Positions 34,370-46,437 of a stretch of DNA of 64,000 bases are shown one piece after another. This stretch comes from AcAMD-5 sp044343935. Lineage in GTDB: Bacteria; Actinomycetota; Actinomycetes; S36-B12; UBA5976. Position numbers and translations under genes: made by a program. Every line of letters starts with the position of its first letter. Positions within the stretch are counted from its first letter, which is position 1. Location: NCBI GenBank assembly GCA_044343935.1, contig JBIJDU010000004.1, positions 1 to 64,000 on the forward strand, read 5' to 3'. The notes below the pieces were generated by a model. That model did not search any database, was not told where the DNA came from, and saw only the letters and a program-made list of their open reading frames with translations.

Positions 34370-34398
34370 CGCTGTTTAGATAGGGAGTGAAGTTAAGA

Positions 34399-35664
34399 AT
34401 GTCGATATTAAGCGAACTTCAATCTCGCGGCTTAATTCATGACACCACCGATGCAGAAGAATTAGCAGCAGCCTTAAGAAATGGATTGACGTTTTATGTT
34501 GGCTTTGATCCCACTGCACCTTCCCTGCACATTGGCAACTTGGTTCAAATCCTTACTGCCAAACGATTACAGCTGGCGGGAAATCGGCCGCTTGCACTAG
34601 TTGGCGGCGCAACTGGATTAATTGGAGATCCAAAAATGTCCGGTGAGCGCACGTTAAACGAGGCTGAACTTGTTGAAGAATGGTCGAATCGGCTGCGACT
34701 GCAATTGGCTAAGTTCTTCGACTTTAGTGGACCCCATGCTGCAACGATGGTTAATAACTATGACTGGACCCACGGAATTGATGTCTTGGAATTTCTACGC
34801 GATATCGGTAAACATTTCTCAGTAAATCGAATGCTGGATAGAGAAGCCGTCGCAGCAAGACTTGCTGGGGCTGGCATCTCATTTACTGAATTTAGTTATC
34901 AAGTACTTCAAGCCTATGACTATCTTCACTTACATCGAGAATACAACGCGGTGTTGCAAACTGGCGGTAGTGATCAATGGGGGAATTTAACGGCGGGAAC
35001 TGACTTGATTCGCCGCGTCACTGGGAATATTGTCCATGCTTTATGTACGCCGCTGCTAACCAAATCTGATGGTGGAAAATTTGGTAAAACTGAAGCAGGT
35101 ACGGTTTGGTTAGATCCAGAGCTCACGTCACCTTATGCGTTTTATCAATTCTGGCTCAACACTGATGATCGTGACCTTGCGAAAATGTTGAAGGTGTTCT
35201 CTTTCAAATCTTTAGCCGAAATTGATCAATTAGTTGCAGCATCCAGTGCTGAGCCTCATCTGCGAATTGGACAGCGAGCACTTGCGCAAGAAATGACGTC
35301 GCTGGTGCATTCTGAGCAGAATATGCAACAGGCAGAGTCAGCTGCTGCGTTACTTTTTGGCAACGGGGACCTCTCCACCATCGCAGAATCAGCATTAGTT
35401 GCAGCTCTTGCTGAGGCAGGCTTGGTCGAGGTCAAGTTAGTTGCGGGAGAATTGCCAGTACTGCCCGACTTATTAGTGGCCGCCGAAATTGTGAAATCCA
35501 AAACTGAGGCCAGGCGGATGATTGCTGAGGGGGCAGCTTGGGTAAACAATCAGAAATGGACTGATGAAAATGCCAAAATTCCGCTAGAAACCCTGCTATT
35601 TCAACGCTTTCTAGTGCTTAGGCGGGGTCGTAAAAACATTGCTGGGATTCGGGTGGTTGGCTAA
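34399..35664 (+). CDS. tyrS: Tyrosine-tRNA ligase
   Basis: This 421-residue class I synthetase charges tRNA-Tyr. The Rossmann core has YVGFDPTAPSLHIGNLVQ with the HIGH-type HIGN, SYQVLQAYDYLHL, QTGGSDQWGNLTAGTDLIRR, and KFGKTEAG as the KMSKS-type loop. An S4 RNA-binding domain forms the C-terminus (TEARRMIAEGAAWVNN). ATG at 34399 gives MSILSELQSRGLI; a GTG at 34387 overlaps the GGGAG sequence and is less likely. tyrS lies just before the rRNA operon. Confidence 0.95.
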   Translation: MSILSELQSRGLIHDTTDAEELAAALRNGLTFYVGFDPTAPSLHIGNLVQILTAKRLQLAGNRPLALVGGATGLIGDPKMSGERTLNEAELVEEWSNRLRLQLAKFFDFSGPHAATMVNNYDWTHGIDVLEFLRDIGKHFSVNRMLDREAVAARLAGAGISFTEFSYQVLQAYDYLHLHREYNAVLQTGGSDQWGNLTAGTDLIRRVTGNIVHALCTPLLTKSDGGKFGKTEAGTVWLDPELTSPYAFYQFWLNTDDRDLAKMLKVFSFKSLAEIDQLVAASSAEPHLRIGQRALAQEMTSLVHSEQNMQQAESAAALLFGNGDLSTIAESALVAALAEAGLVEVKLVAGELPVLPDLLVAAEIVKSKTEARRMIAEGAAWVNNQKWTDENAKIPLETLLFQRFLVLRRGRKNIAGIRVVG

Positions 35665-35693
35665 CTTTGCCTTAACCACCCCCCGGTTTGTCT
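35651..35693 (+). terminator. Probable terminator of tyrS
   Basis: GGGTGGTT (35651-35658), inside the last tyrS codons, pairs perfectly with AACCACCC (35674-35681) across a 15-base loop. A moderately T-rich stretch, CGGTTTGTCT, follows. The rRNA promoter begins within that tail. Confidence 0.5.
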
Positions 35694-35716
35694 CCTCACA
35701 AACCTAGGGGTATTGT
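35688..35716 (+). promoter_or_regulatory. Promoter of the rRNA operon
   Basis: TTGTCT (35688-35693) and TATTGT (35711-35716) are separated by exactly 17 bases. The start point would be near 35723, about 209 nt before mature 16S rRNA. The discriminator after the -10 is TTCCCACTC. Confidence 0.65.
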
Positions 35717-35931
35717 TTCCCACTCGCCCTTAGTCTGGCCGAAAGGCCTTAATGAGTGCGCGCTCGTACCTTGAGAACTCAACAGCGTGATAATGTCAAT
35801 GCAAAGATTTATTTATTTATATCCCGTTTGTGGTAACACAAATTGGATTCCTTTGGGATTGATAGATGCTTTACGCAGATTAATTAATTAATCAAGCACA
35901 ACAGCAACTGTCATGCCAAGACAAACTAACT
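35717..35931 (+). promoter_or_regulatory. rRNA operon leader with processing half-stems
   Basis: The leader contains a stem CACTC...GGCC-GAAA-GGCC...GAGTG (35721-35758), the actinobacterial rRNA leader motif TTGAGAACTCAACAGCGTG (35771-35789) and the small hairpin TTTGTG-GTAA-CACAAA near 35830-35846. CTCAACAGCGTGAT (35778-35791) can pair with ATCACGCTGTTGGG (37594-37607) after the 16S gene, with one G-U. CTAACTTTT (35926-35934) pairs with AAAAGTTAG (37482-37490). These would enclose pre-16S RNA for RNase III-type cleavage. Confidence 0.65.
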
Positions 35932-40856
<4,925 letters not shown>

Positions 40857-40929
40857 TTATTATCAAAAAATAGTTTTGCACGCGTCCACTATGCGGTTCC
40901 CGAGTTATGGTCGAACATAACTCCATAGA
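40857..40929 (+). other. 23S-5S spacer with 3' half of the 23S processing stem
   Basis: ATCAAAAAATA (40862-40872) is the exact reverse complement of 37737-37747. CGCGTCCACTATGCGGTTC (40881-40899) pairs over 19 positions with 37705-37723, with one G-U. A short stem GAGTTATGG...CATAACTC follows. No gene is present. Confidence 0.75.
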
Positions 40930-41048
40930 GTTTCGGCGGCCTTAGCGAAGGTGAAACGCCCGGTCCCATTCCGAACCCGGAAGCTAAGCCCTTCAGCGTC
41001 GATGGTACTGCTCTGGTGACGGAGCGGGAGAGTAGATCGCCGCCGGAC
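40930..41048 (+). rRNA. rrf: 5S ribosomal RNA
   Basis: About 119 nt from GTTTCGGCGGCC to GCCGCCGGAC; these ends form helix I. The interior has the conserved GAAACGCCCGGTCCCATTCCG and GAACCCGGAAGCTAAGCCC, followed by GATGGTACTG and GGGAGAGTAG, all standard for bacterial 5S rRNA. It is the third gene of the rRNA operon. Ends are estimated from helix I pairing. Confidence 0.95.
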
Positions 41049-41055
41049 ATTCTTT

Positions 41056-41100
41056 AGTAGCGCTGACGGATTTAAGATTCGTCAGCGCTACTTATTTCTA
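41056..41100 (+). terminator. Rho-independent terminator of the rRNA operon
   Basis: AGTAGCGCTGACG (41056-41068) and CGTCAGCGCTACT (41080-41092) form a perfect 13-bp stem with an 11-base loop, followed by the T-rich TATTTCTAT. It lies 7 bases after 5S rRNA. This is the strongest terminator in the window. Confidence 0.93.
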
Positions 41101-41117
41101 TCAACGAGGTGTCCAAC

Positions 41118-42563
41118 GTGGTAAATCAAGCTGGTAACAGCAAGCGCAATCAACCGCGTCCCTCTACTCGCAAGTCATATTCAGTGCGAGGTGATTCCAG
41201 TTCGGCTAATCGCAATGCGAAGTTAAGTGACAAACCTAAATTCAATTCGAACAATTCCAAATCGTCCACTAGCAGTAATTCAGCAACACCGTCGCGTTAC
41301 AAAAAAAAACCCAGTGACGCTGACGGTAGAGCTTCATTCCGAAAACCTTCGGCTGCAAGAACTGACCGGAAACGCACAGTAGATGCAAAGGGTTCGAATG
41401 CTGGAACTCGATCAGATCGAAATAATCGTGATAGACAAGATGCTGGCGGCCGAACTTCGGCTCGGAAAACATTTGAGCGAACACAAACCTCAGCGAGAAG
41501 AACTGGTGCCACTAGTCGAACTGAGCGCAGCAATAGTGAACGCAATTACCAAGATCGAACCAAGCCGCGTACTTCTGGTACATCAGTAGATAGCACTAGG
41601 TCAGTTGATTCCAAACCAAATAAGGGACGATTTGGTGAGCGACGCGGTAGATCAGAATTTAAACGTGATGCCAAACCCGGTGATCGCACGAGTACTAAAT
41701 CTAGCGGTGGCCGCACAAAACGTGACGGAATTGAAAAATCAAGAAGTACTTCAGATCGAGATCGCGGCGGTAGAGGCAGAGATCAAGATCGACCACAAAA
41801 ATTTGATATACCCAGACGATTCCGCGGTGACCTTCCTAGAAGAGAACGCGATCAACGCGCACGCGGTAACGCACCAGTTATTGATGACGACATCACCGGA
41901 GATGAACTAGGTGATGAACTAAATGCTGAACTGAGGAGTTTGCCTACCGGTTTAACTATCACTGTTGCACAACACTTAGTTATGACGCAGCGTTACCTCG
42001 AAATCAATCCCGAATTGGCGCTACTGCATGCAACGCACGCTAAGGAATTGGCTGGTCGATTTCCGCTGGTTCGGGAGATTGTTGGTGTGGCGCAATACGT
42101 AAATGGGAATTGGCAAGAAGCTCTTAATGATTTTAGAGCAGTTAAACGAATGGCAATTGCTGATCACTTGGTACCTTTAATGGCTGATTGCGAGCGGGGA
42201 TTAGGTCGGCCCGCGAAAGCTATTGCATTTCTGGCCGAGAACCGTCATCTAACTGGCGTGGATCGAATTGAAGCTGCCATCGTTGAAGCTGGCGCACGTA
42301 GCGATCTTGAACAAAATGACGCGGCATTGGTGGCATTAAAGATTCCGGCACTAACCGGCTTTCCGGCTGATCAAACCGCATATGCGAGATTGTGCTTTGC
42401 CTACGCAGGCACATTAGCGAAATTGAATCAGGTATCTGAAGCGCTAAATTGGTATCGCAAGGCTGACTCAGCCGATCCAGGGGCTACCGATGCGGCACAA
42501 TTCTTAACAGATGCGCAGGATGCAATTTATCTAGATGATCTAGATGCTGAAGCTGACAATTAG
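41118..42563 (+). CDS. TPR-like protein with long basic, disordered N-terminal region
   Basis: This 481-residue protein has two distinct parts. Residues 1 to about 260 are low-complexity and rich in Arg, Ser, Lys, Asp, Asn and Gly, with RS, RG and DR runs (DRDRGGRGRDQDRP) and almost no hydrophobic residues, so they should be disordered and may bind RNA. Residues about 265-481 are helical and TPR-like (ALLHATHAKELAGRFPLVREIVG, NWQEALNDFRAVKR, EALNWYRKADSADPGATDAA). A TPR protein precedes tlyA in mycobacteria and Streptomyces. The start is GTG at 41118, 8 bases after GAGG; a GTG at 41109 overlaps that site. Function is unknown. Confidence 0.8.
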   Translation: MVNQAGNSKRNQPRPSTRKSYSVRGDSSSANRNAKLSDKPKFNSNNSKSSTSSNSATPSRYKKKPSDADGRASFRKPSAARTDRKRTVDAKGSNAGTRSDRNNRDRQDAGGRTSARKTFERTQTSARRTGATSRTERSNSERNYQDRTKPRTSGTSVDSTRSVDSKPNKGRFGERRGRSEFKRDAKPGDRTSTKSSGGRTKRDGIEKSRSTSDRDRGGRGRDQDRPQKFDIPRRFRGDLPRRERDQRARGNAPVIDDDITGDELGDELNAELRSLPTGLTITVAQHLVMTQRYLEINPELALLHATHAKELAGRFPLVREIVGVAQYVNGNWQEALNDFRAVKRMAIADHLVPLMADCERGLGRPAKAIAFLAENRHLTGVDRIEAAIVEAGARSDLEQNDAALVALKIPALTGFPADQTAYARLCFAYAGTLAKLNQVSEALNWYRKADSADPGATDAAQFLTDAQDAIYLDDLDAEADN

Positions 42564-42590
42564 CGATATTCTCACCGAGAGGAGTTCAAT

Positions 42591-42860
42591 ATGACATCAA
42601 ATGACGATACCGTGCGAAGTTTCCTAAGCATGGGTGCCCAGATTGCTGAAGAATTGCGACGTCGCCTGGATGAAGCTGCGGCAAAAGTTGGCCAACCCCA
42701 TTCAGATGTTGATGTAGATCAAATCGTGGAAGCTGTTTTAGCTCAAGTTAAGGATCAAATAGCAACCGAAGTAGAACGGGTTATCACTATGCTTGGCGTT
42801 GCTCGTGAAGATGAACTTGCCTCGCTTCGGAGCCGAATTGAGAATTTGGAGCGTAAATGA
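42591..42860 (+). CDS. Small acidic coiled-coil protein, function unknown
   Basis: This 89-residue protein is mostly helical. The middle (VDQIVEAVLAQVKDQIATEVERVI) is amphipathic and the end (AREDELASLRSRIENLERK) forms a short coiled coil resembling the C-terminus of phasin-like or UbiK/BMFP-type small proteins; that likeness is tentative. No signal peptide or membrane segment is seen. A strong GAGAGGAG sits 7 bases before the ATG. It overlaps the next small gene by 4 nt, and both lie before tlyA, so they are probably cotranscribed. Confidence 0.7.
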   Translation: MTSNDDTVRSFLSMGAQIAEELRRRLDEAAAKVGQPHSDVDVDQIVEAVLAQVKDQIATEVERVITMLGVAREDELASLRSRIENLERK

Positions 42861-43042
42861 GCGATCAATTACCACTACCTAACTCACCATCGTTGCCGTT
42901 GTCAGCAACTGGTATCGCGGAGATTGATAGTGCATTAACTGTGCTTAATGCGTTAGATTCATTAGAGATTAATGAGCATGCTGACGTCTTTACTCAGATT
43001 CACGCCAAGTTAAGTAGTGCGTTAACTGATATCGATAACTAA
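42857..43042 (+). CDS. Small conserved protein before tlyA, function unknown
   Basis: This 61-residue acidic protein begins with a Pro/Leu-rich stretch (PLPNSPSLPLSATG) and continues as one or two helices (IAEIDSALTVLNALDSLEI, HADVFTQIHAKLSSALTDI). Mycobacteria also carry a small protein gene directly before tlyA (Rv1693 position), so I regard it as real. It overlaps the gene before it by ATGA and ends one base before the tlyA TTG. No catalytic motif is visible. Confidence 0.7.
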   Translation: MSDQLPLPNSPSLPLSATGIAEIDSALTVLNALDSLEINEHADVFTQIHAKLSSALTDIDN

Positions 43043-43043
43043 A

Positions 43044-43820
43044 TTGCGCCGGTTAGATTTGGAATTAACCAAGCGGGGATTAGCTCGATCGCGCTCGGAT
43101 GCTAGAGAAATGATTGAAGCTGGCCATGTCCTGGTAAATGGATTCGTTAATGTTAAAGCAACATCTCAAGTTGACGATAACACCTCAATAGTCGTAGATG
43201 AACCTAAAATTAAATATGTATCTCGTGGCGCAGCAAAACTCTTAAGTGCCTTAAGTGAGTTAGATATTGCGATATCCGAGAAAATTTGTCTTGATGCTGG
43301 AGCCAGCACTGGCGGATTTGTTCAAGTTTTATTAGAGCACGGTGCAGATAAAGTTTATGCCATAGATGTTGGTTACGGCCAACTCGCTTGGCAACTGCAA
43401 CAAGATGACCGAGTGGTTGTGATGGATCGAACAAATGTTAAGAATTTAACAGCAGCAGATTTACCCGAGTTAGTAGATCTCATTACTGCCGATTTATCTT
43501 TTATCTCACTTAAAGCAGTGCTACCAGCATTGACCGCAATTGCTAAACCAGAGTCAGAAATGCTCCTAATGGTGAAACCCCAATTTGAAGTGGGTAAATC
43601 AGATGTTGGTCGGGGCATAGTGCGTAGTTTCGCGCTACGGCAGCAGGCAGTGCTGTCAGTTGTTGCAGCAGCTCAGGAACTAGGCTGGGTGGTAATTGGG
43701 GCTGTGGAGAGTAAAGTGCACGGACCTAGTGGAAATCGAGAGTTCTTTCTGCATCTGGCTCGAAATGGGGCAGAATTGACTCCGAATCAGATTTCGCAAC
43801 GACTATCCGAGGAGTTTTGA
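43044..43820 (+). CDS. tlyA: TlyA-type rRNA 2'-O-methyltransferase (FtsJ-like)
   Basis: This 258-residue protein has an N-terminal S4 RNA-binding domain (RLDLELTKRGLARSRSDAREMIEAGHVLVNG) and a SAM-dependent RrmJ/FtsJ-like domain with LDAGASTGGFVQVLLEHG. Catalytic Lys and Asp positions fit YVSRGAAKLL, DLSFISLKAV and LMVKPQFEVG. Mycobacterial TlyA methylates 16S C1409 and 23S C1920 and so confers capreomycin sensitivity. Its neighbour nadK is the usual actinobacterial partner. The start is TTG at 43044 directly after the previous stop, with no good ribosome-binding site, so translation is probably coupled. Confidence 0.93.
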   Translation: MRRLDLELTKRGLARSRSDAREMIEAGHVLVNGFVNVKATSQVDDNTSIVVDEPKIKYVSRGAAKLLSALSELDIAISEKICLDAGASTGGFVQVLLEHGADKVYAIDVGYGQLAWQLQQDDRVVVMDRTNVKNLTAADLPELVDLITADLSFISLKAVLPALTAIAKPESEMLLMVKPQFEVGKSDVGRGIVRSFALRQQAVLSVVAAAQELGWVVIGAVESKVHGPSGNREFFLHLARNGAELTPNQISQRLSEEF

Positions 43821-44692
43821 TGCGAAGCATTGCTCTTTCGGTTAATTGGACAAAACCTGCTGCGGTTGCAGCCGCAACGCAACTTTGCGAGTTGCTGGCA
43901 AAACAGCAGGTGGCTGTATATGCCATAGCAGAATTGAATGTTCCGCCCATTTCTAACTGCAATTTCATTGCCGAAACTGAGTTACCTGAGTTAGAGGCTG
44001 TGATTGTGATTGGGGGTGACGGCACAATTTTGCGTTCTGCGGAGCTTGCCCGTCAGCATGATCTACCGTTACTTGGTATTAATCATGGCCATGTTGGTTT
44101 TCTGGCTGAAGCCGAAGCAACCGAACTAGTCAGTATCACCAAAGCGATTGCTGATCGGAGCTGGTGGATTGAAGAACGGTTGACGTTGGAAGTTTGCGTA
44201 ATTCAAGACGGGAGCGAAATTTGGCGCTCATGGGGATTAAATGAAATCTCTATTGAGAAAGCCACCAACGCTCGAATAGCAGAATTGATCACTGCTGTTG
44301 ATGATCACCCATTGTCTCGATATGCGGGTGATGGCGTTATTGTGGCAACGCCGACCGGGTCTACTGCATATGCGTTCAGTGCTGGCGGTCCGGTCGTCTG
44401 GCCCAGTGTCAACGCAGTTGTTCTAGTTCCACTTTCAGCACATTCGCTTTTTGCCAGGCCCTTAGTGATTTCCCCGGAAAGCAGCGTAGTTATTGAATTG
44501 ATATCACCAGCATCAGTTTGGGCAGATTCACGTCGTGGCGGTGACATTCCAGCGGGAGCTCGGATTTTAATTAAGCGTTCCCAACAGCCAATTAAGTTTC
44601 TTAAGTTGAATAACGCTCCTTTTACTGACCGATTAGTGAAGAAATTTGAATTACCCACTTCTGGCTGGCGTGGCGTATTAGGTGAAAAGTAG
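43820..44692 (+). CDS. nadK: NAD kinase
   Basis: This 290-residue kinase phosphorylates NAD+ to NADP+. It has the GGDGTILRSAEL motif (about residue 74), the loop LLGINHGHVGFLAEAE (NxGxxGFL type, with Asp-rich catalysis) and the second signature AGDGVIVATPTGSTAYAFSAGGP (about 170-192). ATG at 43820 is chosen because CGAGGAG lies 5 bases upstream; a TTG at 43817 would be too close to it. The start overlaps the tlyA stop. Confidence 0.95.
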   Translation: MRSIALSVNWTKPAAVAAATQLCELLAKQQVAVYAIAELNVPPISNCNFIAETELPELEAVIVIGGDGTILRSAELARQHDLPLLGINHGHVGFLAEAEATELVSITKAIADRSWWIEERLTLEVCVIQDGSEIWRSWGLNEISIEKATNARIAELITAVDDHPLSRYAGDGVIVATPTGSTAYAFSAGGPVVWPSVNAVVLVPLSAHSLFARPLVISPESSVVIELISPASVWADSRRGGDIPAGARILIKRSQQPIKFLKLNNAPFTDRLVKKFELPTSGWRGVLGEK

Positions 44693-44703
44693 CGAGGTAG
44701 TAA

Positions 44704-46380
44704 TTGCTAACTGAATTGCGCATTTCAAATTTAGGCGTGGTGGCTAGTGCGGAATTGAAGTTCGGTCATGGTTTGAATGTCTTAACCGGAGAAACTGGTG
44801 CTGGTAAAACCATGATTTTAAATGCCCTAACTCAAACTTTAGGTGCAAAATCTGATCAGAAAATGATCCGAGATGGCGCCATGAAATGTATCATTGAATC
44901 AGATTGGCAACTCACAGCAAATCAGTTAGACATTGTTAATAGCAACGAGATGATTACTGAGCAGAATTTGACTTTAGGAAAAATAGTTGAAGCGACTGGA
45001 AAATCTCGAGTAATTGTTAATGGATTAACGGCAAACCAGACCACTGTGACTGAAATCAGCGAGAGTCTGATTCAAATTTTCGGTCAATCCGATCAGCACT
45101 ATTTAGCTAAATCAAGTTGGCAGTTATCGGCCTTGGACGCGATAGGAGGTTCTAATCACCAAAAATTGCTAGAGGAGTATCAAGAGAATTTCAACGCCTT
45201 TCAACAACTGCAATCAGAAATCAACAATTTAATCGATTTAGCAAAACGTTGGGATACTGAAAAACAACGCATAGAAATGGACCTGCTTCAATTTGATGAG
45301 ATATCACCAAAACCTAATGAAGATGACGAGATTTTAGATTTGATAAAAAGCCGCGAAGCGATGGCAGCAGCACGAGCGGATTTGAATGAATTGCAATTAT
45401 TTTTTGACGACGAGAATTCGGGATCAATATCTATTCAATTTCGAAATCTGCTTAAAGTTATTAATAAGATGAAAGATTTTGATGATCTGGCGCACGACTT
45501 GGTTGATGTTCCAATGCAATTGAATGAAATTGAGAATAAATTGGTTCAATTGTTAGGGCAAGATGATTCGGGAACATCATTAGAGGATCTATATTCAAGA
45601 AAAGCAGAGTTACAAGGATTAATTAGAAAACACGGAATTCCGTTAAATGAAGTTATCGTTAAATTGGAATCGGAACGAAATTTAGTGCAACAGGGCGATA
45701 GTCCTTCCGACGAGATTATTCGGCTGACAAAAAAACTCGATGCACTAGGAAAGGAAATCACTAAATTTGCTAACGAACTTAGTCAAGTTAGAGCGAAGCT
45801 GGCAACAATATTGGATGGAATGGTCACTGCGGAATTAGCAGGATTAAAGATGAGTGGTTCAAGTTTCAAAACTGAGATAACCGCAGTCAAGCATGCCACC
45901 ATTGAAATTTCGGGATTAAAAATTGATAGATTTGGGGCAGATTCAGTTTCATTTGGGCTAGCGCATGGTGCATCGGGAAGTGTGCGCCCGATCGCAAAGG
46001 CAGCTTCTGGTGGCGAGTTATCAAGAATTATGTTGGCGCTACAAGTAGTACTCCCACCCCAAAATGCAGATCTGACCTACGTCTTTGATGAAGTGGATGC
46101 CGGCATTGGTGGTGAAACGGCCATCGAAGTGGGTCGGCGACTGGCCCAACTTGCCAAATCAAATCAGGTAATTGTGGTCACGCACTTGCCGCAAGTTGCC
46201 GCGTTTGCTGATGTTCATTTCAGTGTTACCGGAGATGTTGCCGCAGGGATTAAGACTTCTGATGTGTCAACACTGAATCCTAGCGAGCGCGAGATAGAAA
46301 TTGCGCGGATGTTAGGCGGCATGCGTGATTCCCAGGCCGCGATAACTCACGCCAAAGAGTTGCTGGAGCTAAAGGGGTAG
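44704..46380 (+). CDS. recN: DNA repair protein RecN
   Basis: This 558-residue SMC-like ATPase acts in double-strand break repair. The Walker A is GETGAGKTMILNALTQTLG (about residue 30), the central part (about 150-390) is coiled coil, and the C-terminus has the ABC signature ASGGELSRIMLALQVV, Walker B TYVFDEVDAGIGGETAIEVG and the switch His in VIVVTHLPQVAAFAD. The start is TTG at 44704 (LLTELRISNLGVV), preceded by GCGAGGTAG. A 14-bp palindrome begins at its stop codon. Confidence 0.94.
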   Translation: MLTELRISNLGVVASAELKFGHGLNVLTGETGAGKTMILNALTQTLGAKSDQKMIRDGAMKCIIESDWQLTANQLDIVNSNEMITEQNLTLGKIVEATGKSRVIVNGLTANQTTVTEISESLIQIFGQSDQHYLAKSSWQLSALDAIGGSNHQKLLEEYQENFNAFQQLQSEINNLIDLAKRWDTEKQRIEMDLLQFDEISPKPNEDDEILDLIKSREAMAAARADLNELQLFFDDENSGSISIQFRNLLKVINKMKDFDDLAHDLVDVPMQLNEIENKLVQLLGQDDSGTSLEDLYSRKAELQGLIRKHGIPLNEVIVKLESERNLVQQGDSPSDEIIRLTKKLDALGKEITKFANELSQVRAKLATILDGMVTAELAGLKMSGSSFKTEITAVKHATIEISGLKIDRFGADSVSFGLAHGASGSVRPIAKAASGGELSRIMLALQVVLPPQNADLTYVFDEVDAGIGGETAIEVGRRLAQLAKSNQVIVVTHLPQVAAFADVHFSVTGDVAAGIKTSDVSTLNPSEREIEIARMLGGMRDSQAAITHAKELLELKG

Positions 46381-46395
46381 CGGCGCGCCGCTTTA
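46379..46395 (+). terminator. Short GC palindrome with T-run after recN
   Basis: AGCGGCGCGCCGCT (46379-46392) is a perfect palindrome that can fold as a 5-bp stem with a CGCG loop, followed by TTTAG. It starts within the recN stop codon. It is GC-rich against an A/T-leaning background, so a weak terminator or RNA-stabilising hairpin is plausible. Confidence 0.45.
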
Positions 46396-46399
46396 GCAA

Positions 46400-46429
46400 T
46401 TGGTGTTTAGTTCAGAACTTGGATAGAGT
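46400..46429 (+). promoter_or_regulatory. Candidate promoter of pyrG
   Basis: TTGGTG (46400-46405) and TAGAGT (46424-46429) are spaced by 18 bases. The -10 ends 8 bases before GTG 46438, close to the leaderless spacing seen elsewhere. This favours GTG 46438 over TTG 46429 as the start. Confidence 0.5.
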
Positions 46430-46437
46430 TGAATCCC

